DNA of 30,548 nt. Source: Hydnum rufescens UP504 (Eukaryota; Basidiomycota; Agaricomycetes; Cantharellales; Hydnaceae). The stretch is taken from positions 1 through 30,548 of the forward strand of contig MU129310.1 in assembly GCA_014904985.1 (NCBI GenBank), written 5' to 3'. A program made the translations under genes and the position numbers. The notes below the pieces were generated by a model. The model did no database searches. It was not told the DNA's origin and saw nothing but the letters and a program-made list of their open reading frames with translations. This document shows, in pieces, positions 1 to 9,366 of the stretch. How positions within the stretch are numbered: the first letter of the stretch is position 1; each line of letters starts with the position of its first letter.

Positions 1-1
1 T

Positions 2-2448
2 CCATCTGACTATCTTCGCTCACGTTGCCCGCTATGCTTTGGAGCACGTAACAAAGCTGGGGACAGCAAACTGTGAGTAATGCATAATATATTCTTATGC
101 TTGTCTTACTGATATACTGGTTATGTCTTTTAGTCCAGAGTTCTTCTTGTGCCTTGATGCATGCTTTGCCATCCGACAAAACAAGGACTATGATCGTCGT
201 CCAGGCCGCAAAAAGCAACCAGGCAGCCAAGATCCTTGTATTATTCCGCCAGGAACTCGTGAACTACCCCGGAGCTTCCTGGAAGCATGGAAAGCAAGGG
301 TGGAGGCAGCACGCCCTGTCAAGTCACACAACCGTCATACTACGCGTGTGTCTAAGAAGGGCGAGTATGCAGCCGATGTTGCAGATACTGAGGATGACCA
401 TGTTGAGCCGGGGTTGCATGTCCCAAACTCGTACCTTGATAGCTGTGGCGAGTCTTTCGTGGCTGCTGATGGAGGGAGAGTGAAGACTCCTGGGGGCACT
501 TCTCGGACACTGGTGTGATGGCAGGTGTTTGTCGTCATGACCGAGTCATTGTCTGGGGCAATATGTGGACACCCGGCGAGCAGCAGTTCTATGCACTGGC
601 CATAATTGACTTTGTTATGGCCCAGCTGCCTGTAGACTGGTGAGTTGGCATTCTCTATGATGTCGGCTGTCAAATTCACCGAAGTGCTCTCAAGTGGAAC
701 CTGGTACCATGCTGGATACCCCGAATCGTATTTGGGATTAGTGTATTCCATGCATATGGCCATCAGTGGGTATGCCAACTGTGGTATCATCCTCGGAAAA
801 GTGACGGCTGGGGTCTCACTGATGGAGAGGGTTGTGAGCGTCTTTGGAGTGATCTCCGGCACCTCATTCCGAACCTCCATGTTGCTGGTTTTCATCGCCG
901 ATTGTTCCTCTTGGACGTCCAGATTGAACACCTGGACCGTTCAAAGATGTGTGAAGCTGGTGTCTGGTTGGAGAAACGAGTTAAAGCAACGAAGGCACGG
1001 CTTGCTCTTGTTGAGGAGAAAAGAGCTAGGATCCACTACAGCAACGAGTATCTGCAGCTGCAGTTCAAGGAACAACGGGCCTATCAGAGCCGACCCCTGG
1101 AGCGACAATCAAAGAAGAAAGGCTTCCACGCTGTTGAGAAGATTCTATCTGTCCGTCACCGTCTATACGTAGCTCAAGATCTTGTTGATGTTCTTCAGAA
1201 GCAACTACTGTCTGTACCAGTATCGGACACTGTTGCCAGCCGGAACGAAATTGCGGAGATTACATCTGCACTTGTTGAGCAGGAGAAAGTTGTTGTTCGG
1301 CTGTCAAAACAAGATGACGATTTGACGGTGGTCCTCAAGCTGGGAGACCCCATGTCATATGACAATCTTATGAAAATGAAGGAGCACCCTTGGTTTGAAC
1401 ACCAGCTCAATATGCATGCTCTGAAGGCATGTATCATTGCCAAGGCCTGCCAGAAGAATTTCGAGATGGACAATCTCACTGGTGCCTTCAGGAGCAAAGC
1501 CGTCGGTGAGCAACCTATACTAGGTAGAAAGCTTATAATATTTTACTAATTAGTGTTGTTATTTTAGACCACAATACAATGGAACATACCAGCAAGGCCT
1601 TGAAATGGCGCTATCGCTCTGTCAAAAGCCTTGTTGTGGATTACAATAAACGTCGTCAGAGCATGATCAAACTCCATGGCCAGTGAGGGATTCCTCGGAA
1701 TGCAGTCATCCCTCCCCCCATCGACATCAAGGGTCCTTTCAACCTTGATGTGGACAATGACATCTGGCAGGATGTTGGGCTTGCGGATGACGAGTTTGAG
1801 GGGAAGGTGCCGCCTTGGCTTGGTGATGAAGATGTCCGAAATGGCATCCGACTTGTTCAAGAACTCACAAATTGTCGTGATGAGCTTTCTCTCTGTGAAT
1901 GGGAGCTGTACTCATTGCAGCTTTGGTTTGAGGAAGAATCTGCGGCACTCATGGCAGCTTTGGGGGCTTGTGAAGGTGAGGAATTGATATTTCCATTTGT
2001 TGAATAATCTGCTGACATGGCCTGTCCTATAGGGGACCCTGATGTACATTTCCTCATGCTAGAGCGTGTCCAGTGGCTTACAGACTTGGGCAGGAGGTGG
2101 GAACACTCAATTAATACTTTGTGCCCAACAGATGTATCGGATGGACTGGATGCACCTGATGCACAGGACACCCTCAGCAAACCTCAGTTGGATCGCATGA
2201 CTGTTTTAGCAGAACATGCTGGGATCCAACAACAGACAAGGCAACCTCTAGATGTTCTCCACAACCCGGATGCTGAGGAGAGTGTGGACAGCTCTGATGA
2301 TGAGGAAGACTTTGAGCTGGAACCCGCTCCCATACCTGGGGATTCTGCCCTCATTGCTGCCATGGACTTGGTTGATAAGAATTGTTCAAGTGATGGAGGG
2401 AATGAGGTAGATAGCAGTGATGAAGAGGAATCTTCTAATGAGTTATAA
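2..2448 (+). pseudogene. KDZ (Kyakuja-Dileera-Zisupton) transposase, C-terminal part, broken
   Basis: DNA transposase that would move its own element; the N-terminus lies outside the window. The first exon (to 72) reads RCPLCFG, the cysteine-cluster motif of CxC-type KDZ transposases. Next come LDACF (exon 2), DTGVMAGVCRHDR, GEQQFYALAIID, VGILYDVGCQ, FHAYGHQW, DGEGCERLW and DIWQDVGL, the conserved KDZ order, and a Ser/Asp/Glu-rich tail. I infer three introns that restore phase: 73-133, 1506-1567 and 1976-2032 (57-62 nt, GTGAGY...TAG). Damage: a one-base-type frameshift near 484-500 (AADGGRVK to FSDTGVM), and in-frame TGA codons at 641-643 and 1684-1686, both where relatives usually have Arg. 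Family identity is secure; activity is very unlikely. Confidence 0.9.
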
Positions 2449-2527
2449 GTTTTTGTAGTACCTACAGGTTTGTACGTGACCTTGGAAAATAATTATTGGT
2501 TTGAAGTTATTTTCCTAAGTTATTTTC

Positions 2528-2671
2528 TGGGGCCCCTAGCGGTGAACTTACAAAATGTATGGCCTTTGAAGTTGGTTCCGAGGGGCCCCAGGGGCCCCAG
2601 GGGCCCTGGGGCACCTCCAGGGGCCCCTGAGCTCCCTTGTTGATACCCCGAGGGTCCCCTGGGGCCCCAGG
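2528..2671. repeat. GGGGCCCC-rich simple repeat cluster
   Basis: About 140 bp downstream of the KDZ stop is dominated by repeated, self-complementary GGGGCCCC/GGGGCCCT words. It could be the subterminal region of the KDZ element. The G/C palindromes would form many alternative hairpins. I see no reading frame in it. Confidence 0.7.
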
Positions 2672-2675
2672 CCTA

Positions 2676-2728
2676 TATATCTAACTAGATGGTTTGAATG
2701 CAACTCTCATTGTATCTAGTTAGACATA
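2676..2728. repeat. 15-bp inverted repeat at the KDZ/copia junction
   Basis: TATATCTAACTAGAT (2676-2690) is the reverse complement, with one mismatch, of ATCTAGTTAGACATA (2714-2728); the loop is 23 nt. Recognisable copia integrase sequence starts within about 10 bp to the right. The repeat therefore sits at the boundary of two elements and may be the terminal structure of the KDZ element or of another insertion. Confidence 0.65.
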
Positions 2729-2734
2729 GATAAT

Positions 2735-3217
2735 TGGCTGACCAGCCTGCATATGTCAGATCCAAATTTGTGGAGATTAGATACATCTGGCTTTATACCC
2801 ATCCATACCCCTCCATCAGGGTTTTATTATGTAATGCCCTTGTAGGGCTTCATGCTCAGAAGTATGTGGCATATGAAACTGCCTCTGCCCATAGGTTCTT
2901 AGGTAGACCCTTGGTGATTAGCATAGCTCACACAATCTCAAGTAAGGTCCGGTTCGGCCGCTCGGCCATTCCATGTTGTTGGGGTGAATGGGGCACAGTA
3001 AATTTAGATTCCATTCCTTTTTCAGCTAACCATTTTTGGAGATCCTGATTGATAAATTTGCTGCCATTATCAAATTTAAATGCTTTTGGCAGTTGATTTA
3101 ATTGGGTCTCGATCCACACAACATAGTTTTGGATTTGTTGCCATGCCTCCGACTTTTCCTTAAGGAATTTGACAGTGATTCGTCTCAAATGGTCATCGAT
3201 GAATGATATGTAATACC
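2735..3217 (-). pseudogene. Copia integrase core, C-terminal part
   Basis: Read from 3217 downward: RYYISFIDDHLRR, FLKEKSEA, FDNGSKFIN, HSPQQHGMAERPNRTLLE and GLPKNLWAEAVSYATY. These are the retroviral-type integrase signatures of copia elements; the Asp of FDNG and the Glu of MAER are the second and third catalytic acids. In-frame stops are TGA at 2928-2930, 2856-2858 and 2850-2852 (where relatives have Arg: LLEIVRAML, YLRxRSPTRAL) and TAA at 2793-2795. The upstream half of the domain continues at 4781 beyond a 1.56-kb insertion. Confidence 0.85.
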
Positions 3218-3349
3218 GCTGTGGAAGATAAAAACATCCAGTATCAGAAAATGCGAATATCCATTGATCCCAGCCATTGAAATGATCATGTGACCTATTA
3301 CGAAATTAATTACAGCTATGCATGAAAACAGAGTTCATTCGATTACTCC

Positions 3350-3795
3350 ATCAGTTTTGATCGGAGAGGTATGCCCATATAACTCTTAGAAAGCTACGAT
3401 TCACACCTTTCGAACGGTACCAAACACAAGTTGAACAGACCAAAACTGCACTCTCCAGGCCAATTTTACTATCAAAATCCAGGATTTCCAGTAAAAAACG
3501 AATTTCTCCCTCAGTTCGCATCCGGTCCCCTCGGAACAACCGCGCCTAGAAAGATATACAAAATCCGCATCCAAAGGTACCGATCACGCGAAGAACAAAT
3601 CAAAACTGAACTCTACAGAACGATATTACTATCAGAATCAACACCCATCAGTAAAAAACGAATTTCTCTGTCAGTTTACACTGGATCTGCTCGAAACAAC
3701 CGCACCTAGAAAGCTGTTAAAAATCCACATCTAATGATACCAAGAACGTCTATTACAGATGCAAACTGCTGTTTCTGCATCAAATCCCATCCCAT
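3350..3795. repeat. 160-bp tandem repeat inside E1, about 2.8 copies
   Basis: The word AAAACTG recurs at 3442 and 3602 and AAACTG at 3763, an exact spacing of 160. Each copy carries the series CAGTT...GGAACAACCGC.CCTAGAAAG, AAAATCC, GGTACC and TTTACTATCA with scattered differences. A diverged two-copy version of the same unit lies at 7245-7525. Confidence 0.7.
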
Positions 3796-3933
3796 GCACT
3801 TGTCCCCATTATCAACCAGCAACAAAAACATCTTAACCACTGGACTACAAACAAATTAATCTCCAAGAACTCAGAAATATCCTTTGATTTCATCTCCCAT
3901 TGCCACAAGTAACTTCTAGAACTTCACAGATAA

Positions 3934-4125
3934 GAAAGATAACACCTCCTTGACTACCCTTTTGTTCTGTTTATCAATGACTCACCTTCCTTGCAACCAC
4001 TTTATGAAAGATAACACCTTCTTAGCAACCCTTTTGTTCTGTTTATGAATGACTCACCTTCCTTGCAACCACTTTATGAATGACTCACCCTCCTTGACAA
4101 CCCTATTGTTCTCACATATGACTCA
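3934..4125. repeat. 72-bp tandem repeat inside E1, about 2.6 copies
   Basis: GAAAGATAACACC recurs at 3934 and 4006, followed in both copies by CCCTTTTGTTCTGTTTAT and GACTCACCTTCCTTGCAACC; a third, shortened copy ends near 4125. It lies just upstream of the TATA-like box at about 4171. Confidence 0.75.
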
Positions 4126-4780
4126 TCTAGGAGTGAGTCATATTCTTTAAACACAGCCACCTTCAGACAGGTATAAAAGCTGGTAGATTTTCCTGTATCC
4201 CCCATCTTCTCACTACTGGAATATACTACTGTCTACAAAATCTGCTTGCATCTGAAGAGAGTACTGATCTAAAGCCATCTGGAGCTAAGTCATATACAAG
4301 GTTGTTAAGACTAAGTCACTGGAAGCCCTCTACATGAAATACTAAGCCAAGGATAGTTGCAGGACCTAAGGTTAGTGTTGCTGGACATCCAAGGAAAGGT
4401 GAGTAATAACAAAGTCAAGTTAGAAGAAGAAAGAAACACATTGACACACTGAATCAAGCTTAAACTAGTCTAGAACCCTCTTTAGAATCCGCATTTTGAC
4501 CAGGAGAACACAAATAGGTACACACAAATAGCAGTAAACAGTTCAATACAACACGTATAAGCCTTTCACAAGCATCCCACAATATATCATTGACTATAGC
4601 TAGTCCATACCACAATCTTATCCTCCACTAAATACCATACACAACTTGTTAGAGAGTGATCAACCATCAGAGCGAACCAGCCCATTGAATAAAAACAGAA
4701 ATACAGTCTCCCATCTACACACTGGCTGAACCAGAGTTTGATTTGACAGTCATCGGAGCTCCCAATCCTTCTTCTATACC

Positions 4781-5266
4781 ATGATCCTCCAATGGAAGCA
4801 GTTCTTGCTGGTCCCCACAAGTCAGAATGTGTGAGATCGCCAGGTTCCCGGCTCAGTTATCACTTGATTGGGAAATGATTGATGATGTAATTTGGCTTGA
4901 ATACAAGCCTTGCACGCAAGATCTTGATTTGAATCAGGATCAACTTTGATTCCTGTTACCATATTGGAATTGAATAGGGTTTTGAGCCCTGAGATTGACA
5001 GGTGGCCAAATCTCCAGTGGGCCTCTCCCCATGAGATTGGCACAGGACTCAATGATGCATAATTTGCTATCTCAGTCATTTGCACTCATCCCTCCAATAT
5101 GTATGATCTATTGCGTAATGTTCCTTCCATTATGGGCTGTCCATTAGGGGAAAAAATGGTGATTTTTCCATTTTTATGTCATATTTCCCATCCTTGCTCA
5201 TCAATCTGTGCCAACAACAGTAGACAGTTTCCCACATTTGGGGACAGCCCAAGCTGCATGTGGTAT
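4781..5266 (-). pseudogene. Copia protease end, GAG-pre-integrase and start of integrase
   Basis: Read downward from 5266: SPNVGNCLLLLAQIDEQGW (the LLS.GQL region after copia protease), HKNGKITIFSPNGQ, then the GAG-pre-integrase domain HWRFGHLSISGLKTL with a CKACIQAK zinc-ligand pair, and HSDLWGP..TASIGG, where the integrase core begins. In-frame TGA stops at 5179-5181 and 5086-5088 interrupt it, and a frame change lies near 4830. The domain resumes at 3217 after insert E1. Confidence 0.85.
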
Positions 5267-5350
5267 GATACCACAGTTAATTGATATATCAACATGGTAA
5301 CTTGCCACAACTGATACATCAGATACATACAGCCCCTAATGCTTCAGGAG

Positions 5351-6035
5351 AAATGTTGCATTTTTGGTGGGGTTTGGAACCTGCATCCCCTTAAACAGGG
5401 TATGTAACCAGCTCAAAGTGCCATTTTACCATTAGCTAGCACACTATGAACAACTCTAATTAGTGCTAAATATCCACTTTTGTGTTATGTAAGCAAAAAT
5501 TAATTGTAGCCCATGGTCCCCCTGAGTATGGTGGCGTGACAGATACCTGTGTAGTGTGCCTTAGTTGTGGAAAAATGCAATACTTTCCAGCTGTGAGTCC
5601 TTTTTGTAATTTCAAAAAAAAAAAACTCCAACCAATCCAACTCCACTTCCAACCACCCAACCCTACCATACCATCCACACCATCCATTCCATACCATACA
5701 TATACCATACCATCCATAACATGTACCTCCATCCCATACCCCCCATACCACCAACTCCAACCCCATACCATACCATACATACCCCCACCTTCCCTAATCC
5801 ATACCACCCATACCACCTTACCACCCCCATACCCCATACCATCCACCACTTATGTTGATCCAATAAATATTTTCTAAGTCCACAAGTCAAGTGAGGGTAC
5901 TTATAGAACTCATAAGAGGAAGTTTCATAGAGGGTGGTGTGCTAGTGGTTCAAGTGCACCTTGAGGCTGTGAAAATCCCTGTTGTGGGGATGCAGGTTCA
6001 AATTCCCACAAAGTGCAACATTTCTATTTGAGCAC
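5351..6035. other. Pair of inverted tRNA-like Pol III promoter sequences
   Basis: The right arm (about 5928-6024, plus) holds GGTTCAAATTCC at 5995-6006, close to the B-box consensus GGTTCGANTCC, with TGCTAGTGGTTCAAGTG about 60 bp upstream as an A-box-like sequence. The left arm (about 5465-5351, minus) holds the matching GGTTCCAAACCCC and TGCTAGCTAATGG. This is the internal-promoter layout of tRNA-derived SINEs. No complete tRNA cloverleaf could be folded, so it is not called as a tRNA gene. Confidence 0.5.
5628..5855. repeat. CCATA/TACCA microsatellite, almost G-free
   Basis: About 225 bp of degenerate CCATA/CCATC pentamers in which the plus strand has a single G. It lies between the arms of the inverted-repeat element, just after a poly-A run. 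Long open frames on both strands here are low-complexity artefacts. Confidence 0.85.
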
Positions 6036-6120
6036 AGGGCTGGTCATGAATGTATGAGTTATGTAAGTTACCACTGTGGCAAGTTACCATGTTGAATATA
6101 CCGCATTTAACTGTGGTATC

Positions 6121-6842
6121 TACCACAGTTGATAATCACAGTACAGCCGTGTGGTGTTTGGGATATCATGACATGATAGTTTCGACAGGGGTTAAATTTT
6201 CCCATTGCATTGAGCCCTTCATAGTGGACAGTGCCTTGGCCTTTTCCCTCCAGTTGCATGTTTTTTGCCGATTCCTTGGATAAGTTTGGCCCAGGAAGAT
6301 TAGTGAACATTTCCCATTTAGTCACAATATGGGAGTTGTGCCTGGAAAAAAAAAAAGGGGTTTTTTCCCCCGATTTTAGCACATAGATTGGCAGATCGCA
6401 AGAGCTGGAATCTGGCACTGGTGCATACTCAGGGTCTCAATGGATTGCCTGGTTGTCAACTCAGGTGTTGTGGACTTGGCTCCTTCCCCCCTTTGTCCCT
6501 CTCCTTTTTCCCTTCTGCTTTTGTCAAGGGCCTGTCCTCTTTTCCTCCCCTTTCACCCAACATTGATCCTTCATGTGGCGGGCTTTGAGCACTTTGAGCA
6601 CATGGCCCTGGGAGTCTGCAGTCTTTGCCCTGTTCAGGGCTAATTTTGCGATCTTGTTTAGACTGTGATTTTGTCACAGCAACTGCGATCTTCCTCAGAA
6701 TCATTGTAATTAATTCTTCCGATTTGAATCTCTGATTCGTTTGTTTTGGATCCAAAATAATGACTCAAATGAACTCATGAGCTCAGTATGTGCAATTAAT
6801 AATATGAAAATTCCTATGGTACAGAAGTGGTAGCCCAATATC
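6121..6842 (-). pseudogene. Copia gag C-terminus with zinc knuckle, and protease start
   Basis: Read downward from 6842: LPLLYHRNFHI, then LDPKQTNQRFKSEELITMIL, a typical end of the copia gag UBN2 domain. A CCHC knuckle follows in two frames: CSKCSKP in one and HMKDQCW in the next, so a one-base shift breaks it near 6575. The protease segment reads MFTNLPGPNLSKESAKN..QLEGKGQGTVHYEG. In-frame TGA codons stand at 6783-6785 and 6765-6767. An A11-G4-T6-C5 homopolymer block at about 6347-6372 lies at the expected DSG active site, which I cannot read clearly. Confidence 0.7.
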
Positions 6843-8128
6843 GCTGTTGGAGGATAAAATCCCACCTACATACATCCTCATCCGGGCCCAACCTACCTCC
6901 TCAAACGAATCCATATTCCTGTATTTCTCGCGTATACCACGCTCATTATTCCTCTGGCCATCAAATAGTATGGATTCACATCCAAGGATCCGTGGTCCTT
7001 TATACTTTCCTCCACCCTATAAAACGAGACAATATTTGTCTGTCCTTGCACTTCAACAGCCATCTAAATTTGTACTTTTTATTTCCAAGCCAGTTCAACA
7101 GGCTAAAGCATTCAACTTGCTTACTTTCGTCCACCTATTGTAATCACTATTGGCATATCAAATGCCTCAAGGGCGGTATTTGCCTTTGATTACATAACAC
7201 GACTCCACTATTGTCGCGGACTTGTCACATGTGAATAGGGCTATTCACCAAATCTATCAAGGAGTATTTCGTGAATATCTCCCTCAATTTGATCGATCGA
7301 CTCGGAAAGACAGCGCCCAGAAAGCTCGATCATACCCTGTCTAACGGTACACACACGCGTTGTTCGATGCGAACTGCTCTTCCAGGTCGATTTTACCTCA
7401 TGCTCCACACAACCTTCAGATGTTCGGCGAAAACCCATCAGTTTTGATCCGATCCGTTGGGAACGACCACCCTGGGAAGATGCTGAAAATCCGCTCGAAC
7501 GGTACCAAGGACAAACGAGCGGATTAGACTTCAGACTCCTGTATTTAGTCTCCTCATGGCTCATTTCACTTTTACCTCCGCCTTTTTCTGATTATAAGGC
7601 AAATTATGGTTCCGGGAACCCTATGTCCCGATGGCGGGTACATCTAGGGCGACCAGGTTTCCACCATTCCTCAAGGGATTGGTCCGTAGCAGAGAGGAGG
7701 AAATACCTTGGTTATAACCATATTCTCCTATTCTCACTTGTTAATTGAATATCTCCTTCAGTTTTGAAGCTTTGACTGATTTCTTTTTCCTCATTTTCGC
7801 CTTAATCCCACCTTTCCGCCGGTTACATACATTTTCTGTGATGTATATTAAGTGAGGAGATGCGAATTATCCTATCATTTTCCCCCATCCCCAGTTGAAA
7901 AGCGAAGTTGAACTGCTGCTGGTGTCGTGGTAAATTCCAAAACTCAACCCCACTAATCACACTTTTGATAGGCTCTCAAGAGGAGGACCTAGAGTGTGAT
8001 TCCTGATTTATCAACCCTTCATTTATTTCTGGATAGGCTCAGTCTATACAGGACATTTCACCGTCCAAAGACCTCCTCCCCACAAGGACCTAACATTCGG
8101 ATTGCCCCGTGAATCCCTCTCTTGACTC
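6843..8128. mobile_element. Insert E2: 1.29-kb non-coding element in copia gag, related to E1
   Basis: Copia gag sequence stands on both sides, and ATATC occurs at both edges (6838-6842 and 8129-8133) as a likely 5-bp target duplication. E2 starts GCTGTTGGAGGATAAAA, against GCTGTGGAAGATAAAA in E1. Near its end it has AATCCCTCTCTT, against AATCCTTCTTCT in E1. It carries two diverged copies of the E1 160-bp repeat and a TATA-like segment near 7845 followed by TTTTCCCCCATCCCC, matching the E1 promoter-like region. No coding frame is convincing. Confidence 0.6.
7245..7525. repeat. 155-bp tandem repeat inside E2, about 1.8 copies
   Basis: AACGGTAC recurs at 7343 and 7498. Both copies contain GGAA.GAC..C.CC..G.AAG and match the E1 unit in order: CAGTTTTGATC, GGAACGACC, AAAATCCGC, GAACGGTACCA. 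Orientation is the same as in E1. Confidence 0.6.
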
Positions 8129-8133
8129 ATATC

Positions 8134-8604
8134 CATTTCGGGACTGTAGCTGTTCATCCTCTGATTCCCGCTTACATCGTGAGGTTTTCCTTGGCTTTTC
8201 AGAATACAGCAATATGTTCTATTATCAGCATAGATTCAGATGGAATTATTTGTAATAATTTTCACCTTTCCACAACTACTCCAAAAATGCCCTTGGCTCC
8301 TTGGTGTCACATAATTGCATCCAGATTTGGCTGTGGTCTGAGTGATGCTTAAATGGATGAGTTCTTCATCTCCCATGGTTAATTGGAGTAAGGATCGAGT
8401 TTGGAGATCTCGAGTCTCCCATTCTTTGATCAGGGACTCATCACTGGGGCGCGGGTAGCTGCCGTCAATATATTTCATTAGATCAGCTATCTTGAGTAAT
8501 GCCGTGACCCTGGTTTTCCATGGAAGCCAGTTGTCCCCTTTCAATTGATCGATCTGGTAAAAACCATTGAGGGTGTTCTTGTCTATTGGGGTGATGTCGG
8601 GCAT
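8134..8604 (-). pseudogene. Copia gag N-terminus
   Basis: Starts with ATG at 8604 (MPDITPIDKNTLNG) and runs DQLKGDNWLPWKTRVTALL, YIDGSYPRPSDES and LTMGDEELIHLSITQTTAKS. These are the standard N-terminal features of copia gag (the L.GxNW..W...M..LL motif and the W..D..A...I block). A frameshift after TTAKS moves the match to CDTKEPRAFLE in the next frame. Sequence then decays towards the E2 insertion site at 8133. Confidence 0.85.
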
Positions 8605-8880
8605 AATGAGTGTCTTTGTTTTTAAGCAACTGGTGCTGATAACATGTTAAGATATAAGTCTTTTAGAGAAAACAACACACTATGATTTACCAAGTGAAAT
8701 CTCGGTATTTATATATGAATACATGTTTCTACGGGGTTCGAGTATATACGGGAATAACGGATGTAGACGGGCCTATACGGTCCTGGACGGTTTTAGATCG
8801 TTCCGGAAGGTTCCGGGTTTATTCCCATATCGGGATGTATTCATTCCAATAGATGTTACGACTCTCCCATATTCGACACT
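8605..8880 (-). promoter_or_regulatory. Copia 5' LTR and leader
   Basis: Directly upstream of the gag ATG on the minus strand lies TTATCAGCACCAG (about 8632-8648), which fits the primer-binding-site position of copia elements, preceded by AACA as a possible LTR end. A TATA box (ATATAAATA, near 8707) lies further upstream, followed by a GT-rich segment. The outer LTR border is not visible, and no second LTR remains in the window. Confidence 0.5.
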
Positions 8881-9199
8881 TGGCTATAGACATTCCAATT
8901 CTGGCGCACACGATAGATTGTCCTGAGCCCAAGGTGTGTGACATCTCTAATTTGGGATGGCAGGAATCGAGCTGGTCGGCAACTTCCATAGGACGCCGGA
9001 ACCCATATCACGAGAACCCATTCAATCCCTGGGGCAAATCTTAAGAGCTCGCGTATCTCACGAAAATAAAAATTGCCTATCGATTTGAGTTCAGCTGTAA
9101 GGAGGGTCTGCTGACTAGTAAGAATAGGTGAACGGCCAATCCCGATGACATTCATGTAGCCGTAGCGCCTCGCCGTTACCTGTAGGCGGCCCAACGAGA

Positions 9200-9207
9200 T
9201 ATATAAG
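9200..9207 (+). promoter_or_regulatory. TATA box of the Hsp70-like gene
   Basis: TATATAAG about 160 bp upstream of the chosen ATG at 9367. An ATG at 9215 lies too close to the TATA box to be in the transcript, which favours the later start. The 8881-9199 stretch shows no other convincing feature. Confidence 0.5.
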
Positions 9208-9366
9208 AGAGAATATGCTTCCACCACCAGTCCAATTCCGACCCCAGCCTCTGGCATTATCAAAGGCTGACTTGTCACCCTTCCCGGGCCCCTTATTCCA
9301 GCCATTTCCTCTACTAACTCACATCTACTCTCCAACTCCGACTGTTATGGGGTGTTGTGTATCTCT

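Larger units (their letters stand above)
3218..4775. mobile_element. Insert E1: 1.56-kb non-coding element in copia integrase
   Basis: The copia integrase frame breaks off at 4781 (ending SIGGS) and resumes at 3217 (RYYISF). The five bases ATACC stand at both edges, 3213-3217 and 4776-4780, as a 5-bp target duplication. The insert starts GCTGTGGAAGATAAAA and ends AATCCTTCTTCT. It contains 160-bp and 72-bp tandem repeats and a plus-strand TATA-like GGTATAAAAGC near 4171. I see no protein-coding frame. It shares start, end and internal repeat with insert E2. A solo LTR with a repeated U3 is one reading, but the ends are not a clean TG...CA. Confidence 0.65.
5267..6120. mobile_element. 854-bp inverted-repeat (MITE/foldback) element in copia protease
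   Basis: The ends are perfect 14-bp inverted repeats: GATACCACAGTTAA (5267-5280) and TTAACTGTGGTATC (6107-6120). A second perfect 19-bp pair follows inside (5290-5308 with 6076-6094). Further inward the arms stay complementary for about 100 bp: AATGTTGCA...GGTT.GAACCTGCATCCCC on the left, its reverse complement around 5976-6024. No transposase frame is present, so it would be non-autonomous. I found no clear target duplication. Copia protease sequence flanks it on both sides. Confidence 0.75.
2735..8880 (-). mobile_element. Ty1/Copia LTR retrotransposon, decayed and split by three insertions
   Basis: Minus-strand pieces occur in the copia order gag, zinc knuckle, protease, GAG-pre-integrase, integrase: 8604-8134, 6842-6121, 5266-4781 and 3217-2735. 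The gaps are foreign DNA at 6843-8128, 5267-6120 and 3218-4775. Reverse transcriptase and RNase H are absent; the element stops near 2735 beside the KDZ region. Recognisable frames contain several TGA stops, one TAA and at least two frameshifts. The coding DNA is strongly CpG-depleted (I count no CG in 2761-2940). It is an old dead copy that served as an insertion target. Confidence 0.85.

Noticed and set aside
3218..4780. Insert E1 read as a large intron of the copia integrase (minus-strand GTATAG...CCACAG)
   Set aside because: 1.56 kb with tandem repeats is far outside the 44-119 nt intron range here, and the 5-bp flanking repeat and the related E2 insert fit transposition better.
5482..5877. 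Overlapping long open frames on both strands (Tyr/Pro/Gly-rich)
   Set aside because: They are translations of the CCATA microsatellite and have no protein-like composition.
5925..6010. A functional tRNA gene in the inverted-repeat element
   Set aside because: A- and B-box-like sequences are present, but I could not pair an acceptor stem and anticodon arm into a cloverleaf.
6845..7199. A TGTTGG...ATAACA segment that looks like a 355-bp LTR with internal TATAAAA
   Set aside because: No second copy in the window, no matching flanks, and its left end coincides with the border of insert E2, whose counterpart E1 does not show the same right end.
8856..9335. 159-codon minus-strand ORF
   Set aside because: It covers the copia LTR edge and the Hsp70-like promoter, has no motif, and runs against the TATA box and gene on the plus strand.
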